The position numbers and the translations under genes were made by a program. Shown here piece by piece: positions 18,101 to 25,859 of a stretch of DNA of 64,000 nucleotides. Below the pieces are notes generated by a model that saw only the letters and a list, made by a program, of their open reading frames with translations, was not told the origin of the DNA and searched no databases. Positions within the stretch are counted from its first letter, which is position 1; each line of letters opens with the position of its first letter. The stretch is from Ardenticatenaceae bacterium (GTDB lineage Bacteria > Chloroflexota > Anaerolineae > Promineifilales > Promineifilaceae), in the NCBI GenBank assembly GCA_020634435.1, contig JACKBS010000008.1, positions 496,001 through 560,000 of the forward strand. Direction: 5' to 3'.

Positions 18101-19457
18101 GCTGATGGCCGGGGAGCAGGCGCAGCATTTGTCGGCCAACCAGGATGCCATTGACCACTTTTTGAAGGCGCGGCATTGTGCGTTGCAGTTGGATGGGTCA
18201 GATACGGCCGTTGCCCAGCAAAAAATCCACCTGGCGTTGGGGCAGCTCTACGTGCACATTGGCCAGTACGATCATGCGCTGGAACATTTGCCAGTGGCTT
18301 ATGAGTTGGCTGAAAGTAACGAGGATGCGGCGGGGAAAACGGCCGTATGTCGGTGGCGTGCCCGGCTGCATGAGCTAAAGGGCGAATATCCTCAAGCATT
18401 TACCTGGATTGAAAAAGGATTGGCCGACGAAACACAGCGCCAAACGGCCGAATATGCCCAAATTTTGCTCATCGCCGGGTTGATTCACATTCGGCAGGGG
18501 CAGCAAGATGAAGCGTTGGAGCGGTGTCGCACCGCTATGGAGATTGCCGGGCAGCTGGGCGAAGTAACGGCGCTGGCTCGCGCCTACAATTTGCTGGGCA
18601 TCACCGCCCTGCGCAGTGACAGCCACGAAGCGATTGAGCGCTTCCAGCGGGCCTTTGAACTGTACCAGCAGGCGGGTGATGTGCAAGGGCAGGCCACGTG
18701 TCACAATCTGATTGCCAATGCGTACTTTAACCTGGGCCGCTGGCGCAAGGCCGATTTCCATTATCGGCAAGCGCTGCGCATTTTTGAGCAAATTACCGAT
18801 ATTTACAACCAGGCGGTGGCCTACAACAATCTGGGCGGCATTGCCAAAAACCGGGGCCAGATCGAAGATGCGCTGGCTTATTACCAGGAAGGGTTGCAAT
18901 TGGCCGAGAAGCTCGGTGGTTCGGCCTGGATGGTGGGGGTCTTCCACATGAATCTGGGGGCCACCTTTGTGCTGCGGCAAGATACGCAGCAGGCGTATTA
19001 TCATTTGCATCAGAGCAGTCGTTACTACTACCAGGTGCAGTCGAAAGATTTTCTAGCGGAGACGCTGCGCTACCTGGCTGAAGCGGCGCTGCTGGATGGC
19101 GACCTGGAGCAAGCTACGGCGTGGGCCACGGAGGGCATTCAGGTGGCCGATGAGCTGGAAATGGCGGCCGAGGCAGCCTGCTGTTGGTGTGTGCTAGGGC
19201 AAATTGCCCTGGCGCAAGATGATGCCGTGACGGCCGAATCCCACATGCGCCGGGGCGTAACCCTGCTATCTGGCCAGTCCGACGAGTACCAACTGGCCCG
19301 TAGTCGCTACTGGTTGGCGCGCGTGCTTTTGGCGGTTGGCAAAACGGCCGAAGCCCGGCAGCTGTTGGCGCAGGCCCAGTTGTCGTTTACCCATTTGGAT
19401 GCGGCGTTAGACGTAACGGCCGTTCAATCTCTGCAAAAAACGTACAATCTCACCTGA
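15126..19457 (+). CDS. Double class III cyclase - AAA ATPase - TPR signalling protein
   Basis: 1443 residues, cytoplasmic. Cyclase domain 1 (~95-280) has the metal aspartates in FADISGFT (Asp102) and FGGDALLGLF (Asp152). Cyclase domain 2 (~350-535) keeps GDKVLVTFG but has FANVDGLG, so the first metal Asp is replaced by Asn361. An AAA_16/NB-ARC ATPase follows (LVGRDAEQ, Walker A GEAGQGKSR ~593-601, WFDNIHWMDNASLDLL). A TPR array fills ~1000-1430. Related multidomain proteins are common in Chloroflexota and actinobacteria. They may make cAMP/cGMP in response to a ligand sensed by the TPRs. There is no DNA-binding domain. The asymmetric domain pair suggests one shared or a single active site. 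Confidence 0.88.
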   Translation: MSDAFTQDREPYVELIETNGGLDSQELAQLQRFLPASLMQSITDAGPEPPRAILSACINHLASLLEATTSHLPASLVRQVRRQPHPGQADGEFVEGTLLFADISGFTAMSERLSQIGREGAEEVTDVVNRYFDAMLDILRAYDGQLIRFGGDALLGLFTEQPSDGDDLSEMFPELAGNDGPNSATLAVQAAIKMQAAMADFAETKTSQGTFPLRMSVGIKRGRFFAAQLGTVENMEYALFGPDVNATAAVESAASAGQVLIDQETYDAVGTDVVLTAVPLPEDSNFLLVEYIDQPANRTYIAPQETLYPLTPDLAALRRHITWLATFTPYLPTGLLPRLASDPRAPSLKGEHRLVASLFANVDGLGDAVDRFGSGQEDKIVHALNRYYVSMSEAIRPFGGVMNKIDLYDHGDKVLVTFGAPIAHEDDAERAVRAALAMQEALAELNQNLPAELGLTDWQLSQRIGISYSYVFAGYVGASWRHEYTVMGDEVNLAARLMSAAKEGWVLANENVRRQTEAVAVLQPEGAVQLKGKSQPVPIFAVTGLRTAPERSREKQGLQASLVGRDAEQAALHDAIDQLSFGFGRIVSLIGEAGQGKSRLAYEAQHDDMRWLQVRCLSFTETVSYRPFRELVRQLVGIQPEVDETQAFEALFQSLYDTLPAEEATDSLPYLANFLKLPLDETLAQKVRYLDGEALRQHTFIAIRTLLMAQARVRPLIIWFDNIHWMDNASLDLLTFLLLLVEQLPLLFLLLFRPDREKGSWQLRSTLAEAHSLYYTDIRVEGLSREDAQQLLHSLVPIDQWPAGAETLILDRAEGNPLYLEEVLRSLINDGLLTQQKNGRWQFSQTVAAITVPETLEGVLLARLDRLEELCRWTAQVASVVGRSFPFDVLEHVTRSRNDQPLDGYVSELQLVEMIREAQHNPERVYSFIHSLLQEVAYNSLAVSSRKTYHRLVAAFLEDGRTSGWGDVDSLPPLIAHHAYMGEDWPRALKYQLMAGEQAQHLSANQDAIDHFLKARHCALQLDGSDTAVAQQKIHLALGQLYVHIGQYDHALEHLPVAYELAESNEDAAGKTAVCRWRARLHELKGEYPQAFTWIEKGLADETQRQTAEYAQILLIAGLIHIRQGQQDEALERCRTAMEIAGQLGEVTALARAYNLLGITALRSDSHEAIERFQRAFELYQQAGDVQGQATCHNLIANAYFNLGRWRKADFHYRQALRIFEQITDIYNQAVAYNNLGGIAKNRGQIEDALAYYQEGLQLAEKLGGSAWMVGVFHMNLGATFVLRQDTQQAYYHLHQSSRYYYQVQSKDFLAETLRYLAEAALLDGDLEQATAWATEGIQVADELEMAAEAACCWCVLGQIALAQDDAVTAESHMRRGVTLLSGQSDEYQLARSRYWLARVLLAVGKTAEARQLLAQAQLSFTHLDAALDVTAVQSLQKTYNLT

Positions 19458-19630
19458 AACGTGCCCTTAATTAGTGGAAGTTACCACCCCTGCTGATAAA
19501 TAGAGAACAGAGCAGGAGCGCCGGGGCAGGGTAAAATGTGGGTGAAAAATGGCTGCAAAGCCATTTGTTTTCGTTTATGCTGCATTGGTCCTTGTATTGT
19601 AAACAGTCACAGTTGTATTGAGAGGAAAAT

Positions 19631-22600
19631 ATGAGAAGTAGATACCTGGCACTTTTTGGCTCGATTTTTTTTAGCGTGGTTGTGTTGGTGGGGTTGGTGG
19701 TAAACGGCCGTGTGGCGGCCAAACCCGCTGTCGAAGTTGGCGGGGTTGTATTGCCAACAACAACCCGCGCTTCGGAATCAAGTTCCGGCGAAGAAGGTAA
19801 TGGCGATTCCACAACACCCACTATCTCGGGTGGTGGCACCTTTATTGCCTTTGCTTCCAAAGCAAACAACCTGGACCCTGTGTTTGATGGCAATACCTTC
19901 CAGGATATCTTTATTAAAGATTTACAGACGCAGGTGATTACCCGCGTCGTTGATTTTGTCCAGACGGGCCGCCCCAATGGTGATTCGAGAAACCCAGATA
20001 TTTCTTCAAACGGCCGTTTTGTGGCCTTTGAAACCGATGCGACTGACTTGGCCAGCAGCCAGGAGCTGTTTGATGGCAATGAGTCGTCAGATATCTACGT
20101 TTATGAAATCGACACGGGTAACCTGGATGCGATCTCTGCGGATTTTGTCCAATTTAACCTGGGCGACGGTCCATCTTATACGCCTGTGGTTGCGGCGATG
20201 GGCAACGGTTATCGGGTCGCCTTTGTTTCAGAATCGACCAATCTTGATCCCAACGATACAGACATTCTCCCAGACATTTTTGTGATGACGGTACAAATTG
20301 GTGAATTTGGCAGCCGTAGCTTTGATTTGAAGCTGGTTTCGATAAACGAATTGGGCGTTAAGGGGGATGGGGCTTCGTTAAATCCGGCAATTTCGGCTAA
20401 CGGCCGTTACATTGCTTTTGAGTCCGACGCCACAAACCTGGTTTTGAGCGATAACAATGATGTGACCGACATCTTTATCTATGACATGGAGACGGGCAAG
20501 ATCATCCGGGCTTCTGTTGACGCCGACGGCGGTGAAGCTAATGGGCCATCTTTTGAGCCTTCTATTGCCTTTAACGGTGTCAACATTGCTTACACCAGCG
20601 CTGCCGATAATCTGGTGCCTGGCGATACCAATCGTGCCGAGGACATTTTTGTCTACAATGTTTTAACTGGCAGTGTGAAGCGTGTCTCGCTGGACACCTT
20701 TGGCAACGAGGTTGATGGCCACTCTTATCTGCCGCGTATCGCCGATAGTGGCGCTAGCGTAGTGTTCGTTTCCGAAGCAACCAATCTGGTATTGGACGAC
20801 ACCAACGCTTTGCCCGATGTTTTCTGGCACAATGTGATCACAGGCGACACCATGCGCGTCTCGCTGGCATTCGATGGCGCGGAAAGCAATGGCGGGGTGG
20901 GGCGACCAGATGTTACGGCAGACGGCCGTATGACCACTTTTGACTCCGACGCTGATAATCTGGTCCCCAACGACAACAATGGTTTTCTGGATGTCTTCAT
21001 TCGTGAAGAAGACATTCCTACCAAATCCTTCCGCTTTACCGCTGAAGAAGTTCCCCCCAACACCACGGTCGTCGATTCGGTTGAGTCAGAAACGGCCGTA
21101 CAGTGGTACAAATTTGATGTTAACGAGGCTGGCTCAACGATTGATGCCAAGCTTACCAACATGACGGGCGACTATAACCTCTACCTGTTTGCGCCCGCGA
21201 TTGATGAAGAAAGTGGCCAGATTCGTGACCTGGGCCAGATTTCCAACATCGGCCAGATCAGCAATATTGGTCAAATCTCCAACATTGGCCAAATCAGCAA
21301 CATTGGTCAGATTAGCAACATTGGTGACCTGGTCGATCTTGGTCAAATTAGCAACATTGGTCAGATCAGCAACATTGGTCAGATTAGCAATATCGGTCAG
21401 ATTTCTAACATTGGCCAGGTGGGCAACATTGGCACCTTGGTGGCTGTTTCCATTCAGCCAGACCTGACCGATGAGCTAATTACCTACAACGTGCAAGAGC
21501 TGTATGGACCTTACTATCTGGCGGTGGCCCCGCAAAAACCGGACGTGGTCGGAACCACTTTTGAGCTAAGCATTGGTGTAGCACCTCCGGTTGATCCTTA
21601 CTCGCCCGTTTCCTGCGAATATTTTGATGAAATTACGACACCGACGGTTGACCCATCCGTTCGGACCCTGATCTTGTCAAATTCCGCAGAAATGAACGAT
21701 CGCTATCCTGCTGAAGCCGCCACAATTGCCAACTTGACAACCCGGTTGAGTGCCCTCGCTGCCGATACAACCTATGTGGATGGCGTGGTGTTCGATTTAT
21801 CCAGCATTCCAAGTTATCAGTTTTCCTGGATGAAGTCCGCTTACGACGACTGGCAGGCAAACCCGGGTAATCCGCTCCAGGCAAATTGTGTGTCTTCGCA
21901 TATCAAATCTGTTGTCTACTCACTGCTCCCGGCGTATCCGAATCTGGAGTACATTGTGTTGGTGGGTGATGATCGCATCATTCCGCACCGGCGCATCCGG
22001 GATGATGCCCTGGTTGCCAATGAGCGCAACTATGCCGCCATTGCTGCATCCACCGAGATTTCTGGCTCGCTCGACCTGCGTTACTTCCTCACGGACGATT
22101 ATTACGCGGCACCTATCCCGTTCCCGTTCAAGGATCGTGAGTTTTACCTGCCGCAGTACGGAATCGGCCGTTTGGTGGAAAATCCCGCCGAGATTTTAGG
22201 CGTTGTGGACTCGTTCCTGAGCCAGCCTGTATTGGAACCCAAAAATGCACTGGTAACGGGCTATGATTTCCTTTTGGATCAAGCGGCCGTTATCACCAAC
22301 ACGATGCTGCTGCAAGGCATTGACATTGAAAACTCTGAGTCGTTTATCAACAACGGTTGGACGGCGGCTGACTTTAGAAATGAGCTGTTTACCCGCGCCG
22401 TAGCGCCAGATTTGATCTCGCTGAACTCACACTTTGAGCATTATCGTTTCTTCCCCTTTGCCCCGCCTGATGTGTTTGCGACGGAAATTGTGTCCGCAAC
22501 CGATTATGAAGGCACGGTTGTCTTTACGGTAGGTTGCCACTCTGGCTTGAACATTCCCGATGGGGCGGCAACCAATGATTGGGATTGGGCGCAGGCGTTT

Positions 22601-23773
22601 AGTGCCCAGCAGGCCAGCTTGTTTGGCAATACCGGTTACGGGTACGGCGATTCTGATCTGGTTGCCTATTCAGAAGCGCTGGTGGCCAACTATGTCAATG
22701 CAATGGGCAACTGGAGTGAAGGACCACAGACAGTTGGCCAGGCGATGCGTATGGCTAAGCAGCAGTATTACAACCAGCTGGCTGGCGGATCGTTCAGCAA
22801 CTATGATGAAAAGGTGCTGGAAGAGATGACGCTGTACGGCCTGCCCATGCTGCGGGTCAACATGCCGGTAACCACAACCACTTCCTTGTGGGGTAAGAGT
22901 GCAATGGCGGATGTTCCGGTACAGCGCGTTGAGGGCGGCTCGCTGACAGCAACGTCGCTCAACTTCAACTTTGCCTTTGACCAGCACACAATTCTGGACT
23001 CCTCCAACAACCTGCTGGGAAATTACTACACTTTGGTTGGAAAAGATGATGTTTACGTGGCTGGCGGCAAGCCGATCCAGCCGCTGAGCAGTGCCAGCGT
23101 TAGCCAATCGGGCAACATTGCCCACGGCGCGTTGATGGTGGGTGGCTCCTTCACCGAAATTCCCAACTTCAATCCGGCTATTTCTCAGCTCATCACTGAA
23201 GAAGTGGGCATCTTACCGGAAGAGCCGCTCTTCCCGCTGGATTACTGGTACCCGGTGGCGTTGGGCAGCATCAATCGGTATTTGTCGATTGATGGTGAAT
23301 CGGTGGAGCGGTTGGTGATGATTCCCGGCCAATTCTCCGGCACTGGTGGCGTAAACCAGACGATTGGCACGCAACGGCTGTACAACAACCTACAGTTTGA
23401 GGTGTACCACACGCCGTTCGAGAGCGAAGATTTTATCGCTCCGAGCATCTGGAATGTGTGGGCTGAACGAGTAGCTAACCAGGTGACCTTCCATGTGCAG
23501 GTGACGGATGATAGTGGGGCGATGCACCGCGTGGTGATGTTGTACCGCGAACTGCCGTCTACAACCTGGAAGCTGGCGGAGCTGACTTATGATCCCCAGA
23601 CGCAGGTAGCCACGGGGCTTGCCTCGGTGCCGATGAACACGGAAATCGAATACTTTGCCCAGGCAGTAGACCCCAGCGGCAATGTCTCGGTGGCGTTGTC
23701 TTACGGCGTGCCGTACTTTGCCAGCAAAGCAAGCCCGGCGTTTATTTACCTGCCGGTGGCGATTAAACCGTAA
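19631..23773 (+). CDS. Giant secreted protein: PD40 repeats, PPC-like domain with GQISNI array, C25-like peptidase
   Basis: 1380 residues starting with a signal/anchor (~1-30). Residues ~45-460 contain about six TolB-type PD40 blades (repeated GRYIAFESDATNLV/DIFIYD patterns). Next is a PPC-like beta domain (~462-620) interrupted by an array of GQISNI hexapeptides (~530-600). Residues ~690-1060 resemble a caspase-fold C25 (gingipain-type) peptidase: YIVLVGDDRIIPHRR, YGIGRLVENPAEI, ISLNSHFEH (possible catalytic His) and VFTVGCHSGLN (possible catalytic Cys). A final beta domain ends in IYLPVAIKP. Probably exported and retained at the cell surface. Protease activity is inferred from motifs only. 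GAGAGG precedes the ATG. Confidence 0.8.
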   Translation: MRSRYLALFGSIFFSVVVLVGLVVNGRVAAKPAVEVGGVVLPTTTRASESSSGEEGNGDSTTPTISGGGTFIAFASKANNLDPVFDGNTFQDIFIKDLQTQVITRVVDFVQTGRPNGDSRNPDISSNGRFVAFETDATDLASSQELFDGNESSDIYVYEIDTGNLDAISADFVQFNLGDGPSYTPVVAAMGNGYRVAFVSESTNLDPNDTDILPDIFVMTVQIGEFGSRSFDLKLVSINELGVKGDGASLNPAISANGRYIAFESDATNLVLSDNNDVTDIFIYDMETGKIIRASVDADGGEANGPSFEPSIAFNGVNIAYTSAADNLVPGDTNRAEDIFVYNVLTGSVKRVSLDTFGNEVDGHSYLPRIADSGASVVFVSEATNLVLDDTNALPDVFWHNVITGDTMRVSLAFDGAESNGGVGRPDVTADGRMTTFDSDADNLVPNDNNGFLDVFIREEDIPTKSFRFTAEEVPPNTTVVDSVESETAVQWYKFDVNEAGSTIDAKLTNMTGDYNLYLFAPAIDEESGQIRDLGQISNIGQISNIGQISNIGQISNIGQISNIGDLVDLGQISNIGQISNIGQISNIGQISNIGQVGNIGTLVAVSIQPDLTDELITYNVQELYGPYYLAVAPQKPDVVGTTFELSIGVAPPVDPYSPVSCEYFDEITTPTVDPSVRTLILSNSAEMNDRYPAEAATIANLTTRLSALAADTTYVDGVVFDLSSIPSYQFSWMKSAYDDWQANPGNPLQANCVSSHIKSVVYSLLPAYPNLEYIVLVGDDRIIPHRRIRDDALVANERNYAAIAASTEISGSLDLRYFLTDDYYAAPIPFPFKDREFYLPQYGIGRLVENPAEILGVVDSFLSQPVLEPKNALVTGYDFLLDQAAVITNTMLLQGIDIENSESFINNGWTAADFRNELFTRAVAPDLISLNSHFEHYRFFPFAPPDVFATEIVSATDYEGTVVFTVGCHSGLNIPDGAATNDWDWAQAFSAQQASLFGNTGYGYGDSDLVAYSEALVANYVNAMGNWSEGPQTVGQAMRMAKQQYYNQLAGGSFSNYDEKVLEEMTLYGLPMLRVNMPVTTTTSLWGKSAMADVPVQRVEGGSLTATSLNFNFAFDQHTILDSSNNLLGNYYTLVGKDDVYVAGGKPIQPLSSASVSQSGNIAHGALMVGGSFTEIPNFNPAISQLITEEVGILPEEPLFPLDYWYPVALGSINRYLSIDGESVERLVMIPGQFSGTGGVNQTIGTQRLYNNLQFEVYHTPFESEDFIAPSIWNVWAERVANQVTFHVQVTDDSGAMHRVVMLYRELPSTTWKLAELTYDPQTQVATGLASVPMNTEIEYFAQAVDPSGNVSVALSYGVPYFASKASPAFIYLPVAIKP
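21229..21437 (+). repeat. 18-bp tandem repeats encoding GQISNI
   Basis: About ten copies of an 18-base unit (CAGAT(C/T)(A/T)(G/C)CAACAT(T/C)GG(T/C)) are interrupted once by DLVDLG. Synonymous positions vary between units, so the protein sequence appears to be selected rather than newly duplicated. The array sits in a loop of a PPC-like domain. Confidence 0.85.
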
Positions 23774-23781
23774 GGAAGTGA

Positions 23782-23828
23782 ATGGGTAATTGAGTAATTG
23801 GGTAATTAAAGTCAATTGCCAATTGCAT
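23782..23828. repeat. AATTGGGTAATTG-type AT-rich repeat
   Basis: Short iterations of GTAATTG/GGTAATT are followed by an inverted part (CAATTGCCAATTGC). A second, longer copy lies at 24634-24696 on the other side of the racemase-like gene. Confidence 0.5.
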
Positions 23829-23833
23829 TTTGG

Positions 23834-23867
23834 GGGATGAGATACGGCCGTATCTCATCCCTTTTTT
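23834..23867 (+). terminator. Perfect palindromic terminator centred on ACGGCCGT
   Basis: A 28-base perfect palindrome (23834-23861, arms GGGATGAGATAC and GTATCTCATCCC around GGCC) is followed by TTTTTTG. The over-represented octamer forms the top of the stem. It terminates the giant secreted-protein gene. Confidence 0.8.
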
Positions 23868-23881
23868 GTTATCATTAGGCC

Positions 23882-24646
23882 ATGGAAAAATGGATTGGTG
23901 TCGTTGGTGGGGTGGGGCCATTTGCGGGCATTGATTTGCTGGGCAAGATTGCGGCGCAAACGGCCGTAAATCTTGACCAAGAGCATCTCACCGTGCTCAA
24001 CTGGTCCCAGCCTGCCACTATCGTGGATCGGACTGAGTTTTTGCTGGGGCAGGTAGCTGAGAACCCGGCGGGAGCTTTGGCGGCCCAAGTGCAGCAGTTG
24101 GCCAAAATGGGGGCTGGCGTCGTTGGCATCCCCTGCAACACCGCTCACGCGCCGCGCATCTTCAACCAGATTCGCGCCGAGCTGGCGGCGGCCAACTGCA
24201 ATGTACAACTACTGCACATGATTGAAGAAGTCGGCCGTTTTTTGCAAGACAATCTGCCCGGCGTGACGCAAATTGGTGTACTGTCCACCACGGGGACGTA
24301 CCAGGCGGGGGTGTATGTGGAGGTGCTGGGAGCGTTGGGATTTACGGCCGTTCTCCCTCCATTCTCCTTGCAAACCGAAAAAATTCATCCGGCCATCTAC
24401 GATCCAGTCTACGGCATTAAAGCGTGTGGCCTCGCAACTGAACAGGCGCAGGCCAACTTGCAGGAAGGCATTGCCACCCTCAAAGTCGCCGGAGCCGAAG
24501 CAATCATCCTCGGCTGTACCGAACTGCCGCTGGCCTTCAGCGAACCCACTGCCGCTGGACTGCCTCTCATCGACCCCACGCTCATCCTCGCCCGCGCCCT
24601 CATCCGCGAAGCGAATCCGGCGAAGCTGAAAGAAGTAATTGAGTAA
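23882..24646 (+). CDS. Aspartate/glutamate racemase family protein
   Basis: 254 residues. The two catalytic cysteines of the Asp/Glu racemase superfamily are in GIPCNTAHA and LGCTELPLAF. The N-terminal GVVGGVGPFAG and the IGVLSTTGTYQAGVY segment also fit aspartate racemase or the broader hydantoin-racemase-like group. It interconverts L- and D-amino acids, perhaps for wall peptides. There is little ribosome site before the ATG, which starts only 14 bases after the upstream terminator's U run. The last three residues (VIE) and the stop come from an AATTGAGTAATT repeat, so the C-terminus may have been trimmed or extended. Confidence 0.88.
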   Translation: MEKWIGVVGGVGPFAGIDLLGKIAAQTAVNLDQEHLTVLNWSQPATIVDRTEFLLGQVAENPAGALAAQVQQLAKMGAGVVGIPCNTAHAPRIFNQIRAELAAANCNVQLLHMIEEVGRFLQDNLPGVTQIGVLSTTGTYQAGVYVEVLGALGFTAVLPPFSLQTEKIHPAIYDPVYGIKACGLATEQAQANLQEGIATLKVAGAEAIILGCTELPLAFSEPTAAGLPLIDPTLILARALIREANPAKLKEVIE

Positions 24647-24696
24647 TTGGTAATTGGGTAATTAGCCGCTCAATTACTCAATTACCTAATTACCTA
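24634..24696. repeat. AATTGAGTAATTGG repeat with inverted half
   Basis: GTAATTGAGTAATTGGTAATTGGGTAATT is the unit pattern of the left half; the right half is its inverted form ending CCTAATTACCTAG, separated by AGCCGC. It overlaps the end of the racemase-like gene and precedes the ribosome site of the next gene. Confidence 0.55.
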
Positions 24697-24706
24697 GGAG
24701 ACCCCC

Positions 24707-25816
24707 ATGCCCCGAATACGCGATCTGAATCTTTACCAAAGCCAGCTGCCTACTGGCCCGCACAACGCCATCACCGATGTGGCGGGCGTGGCGGTGGGGC
24801 ATTTCACGCTGATTGAAGGGGATGGCGCGTGGACCGGAAATGGCCCATTCCGCACTGGCGTGACGGTGATTTTGCCGCATCAGGGGAATTTGTATGAGGA
24901 AAAGGTGGTTACGGCCGTTCACACCATCAACGGCTTTGGCAAAGTGGCAGGATTTGAGCAGGTGCGCGAAGTGGGCAACCTCGAAACGCCGATTGCCCTC
25001 ACCAGCACCCTGAACGTGCCTCGCGTCGCCGACGCGCTAATGACGATTGCCATCGAGCAAAATCCGCACATTGGGCTGGGCTTTGCTGCCACCGGACGGC
25101 AAGGGTACGCCAGCGTGAACCCGGTGGTGGGCGAGACGAGCGACGGCTTTTTGAGCGACATGCAGGCCCGTCCGATTGGGCTGGCTGAGGTGCGGGCGGC
25201 GCTGGCGGATGCGTCCACCGGGCCGGTGGTTGAAGGCGTGGTGGGGGCTGGTACCGGAACCAGTTGCTACGGCTGGAAGGGTGGCATCGGCACAGCTAGC
25301 CGGGTGCTGCTAGAGCGAGGACACGGTTACACAATTGGGGCGCTGGTGCAAAGCAATTTCGGCCGTCCCGAAGAGCTGACGATTGCGGGCGTGCCGGTGG
25401 GCCTGCATTTGCAGCCACCGCCGAGTAAGCGCGTGGAGGATGGCTCGATCATGATCATCCTGGCGACGGATGCGCCGCTAGATGTGCGGCAGCTGGGGCG
25501 ATTGTGCCATCGTGCCGCGTTTGGTTTGGCGCGGACGGGCAGCACTTGCCACGGTGGCAGTGGCGACTTCGTGATTGCGTTCAGCACGGCCAACCGGGTG
25601 CCGGATCGGCCGGAAAGTGTGATGGTGGGAGGGGAAACGGCCGTTTACGAACAACCGATCATGAGCTTACTGTCGTTGGCGGTGATTGAAGCGGTGGAAG
25701 AAGCGATTTACAACAGCTTGCTCATGGCCCACACGGTGGTGGGGCGGGACGGCAACACACGCTACGGCTTGCCTGCGGATGAAGTAGTGAAGGTGATGCG
25801 GCAGTTTGGCCGCTAA
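24707..25816 (+). CDS. DmpA/P1-family aminopeptidase (S58, Ntn-type)
   Basis: 369 residues. The family matures by self-cleavage in front of a serine that becomes the nucleophile, and removes N-terminal D- or L-residues or beta-peptides. The likely cleavage point is Gly246-Ser247 in VEDGSIMIILATDAP. This agrees well with Gly249-Ser250 of Ochrobactrum DmpA (recalled). Other family motifs are NAITDVAGVAVGH, GAGTGTSCYGWKGGIGTASR, GALVQSNFG and GSTCHGGSGDF. AGGAG six bases upstream supports the start. It follows a racemase-like gene on the same strand; a shared role in D-amino-acid peptide turnover is plausible but inferred. Confidence 0.92.
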   Translation: MPRIRDLNLYQSQLPTGPHNAITDVAGVAVGHFTLIEGDGAWTGNGPFRTGVTVILPHQGNLYEEKVVTAVHTINGFGKVAGFEQVREVGNLETPIALTSTLNVPRVADALMTIAIEQNPHIGLGFAATGRQGYASVNPVVGETSDGFLSDMQARPIGLAEVRAALADASTGPVVEGVVGAGTGTSCYGWKGGIGTASRVLLERGHGYTIGALVQSNFGRPEELTIAGVPVGLHLQPPPSKRVEDGSIMIILATDAPLDVRQLGRLCHRAAFGLARTGSTCHGGSGDFVIAFSTANRVPDRPESVMVGGETAVYEQPIMSLLSLAVIEAVEEAIYNSLLMAHTVVGRDGNTRYGLPADEVVKVMRQFGR

Positions 25817-25819
25817 AAA

Positions 25820-25850
25820 TGTAGGGGCAGGTCTCAGACCTACCCCTACA
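25820..25850. terminator. 31-base near-perfect dyad, shared terminator/repeat
   Basis: TGTAGGGG-C-AGGTCT and AGACCT-A-CCCCTACA form a long hairpin with a one-base centre. It sits between the convergent DmpA-type and beta-helix genes. It looks like a member of a dispersed GTAGGGGCAGGTCT hairpin family and may stop both transcripts. Confidence 0.65.
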
Positions 25851-25859
25851 ACGAAAACC

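Noticed and set aside
21229..21437. Possible CRISPR array from regular short repeats
   Set aside because: The period is 18 bases with no unique spacers, and it is in frame inside a large secreted-protein gene (GQISNI repeats).
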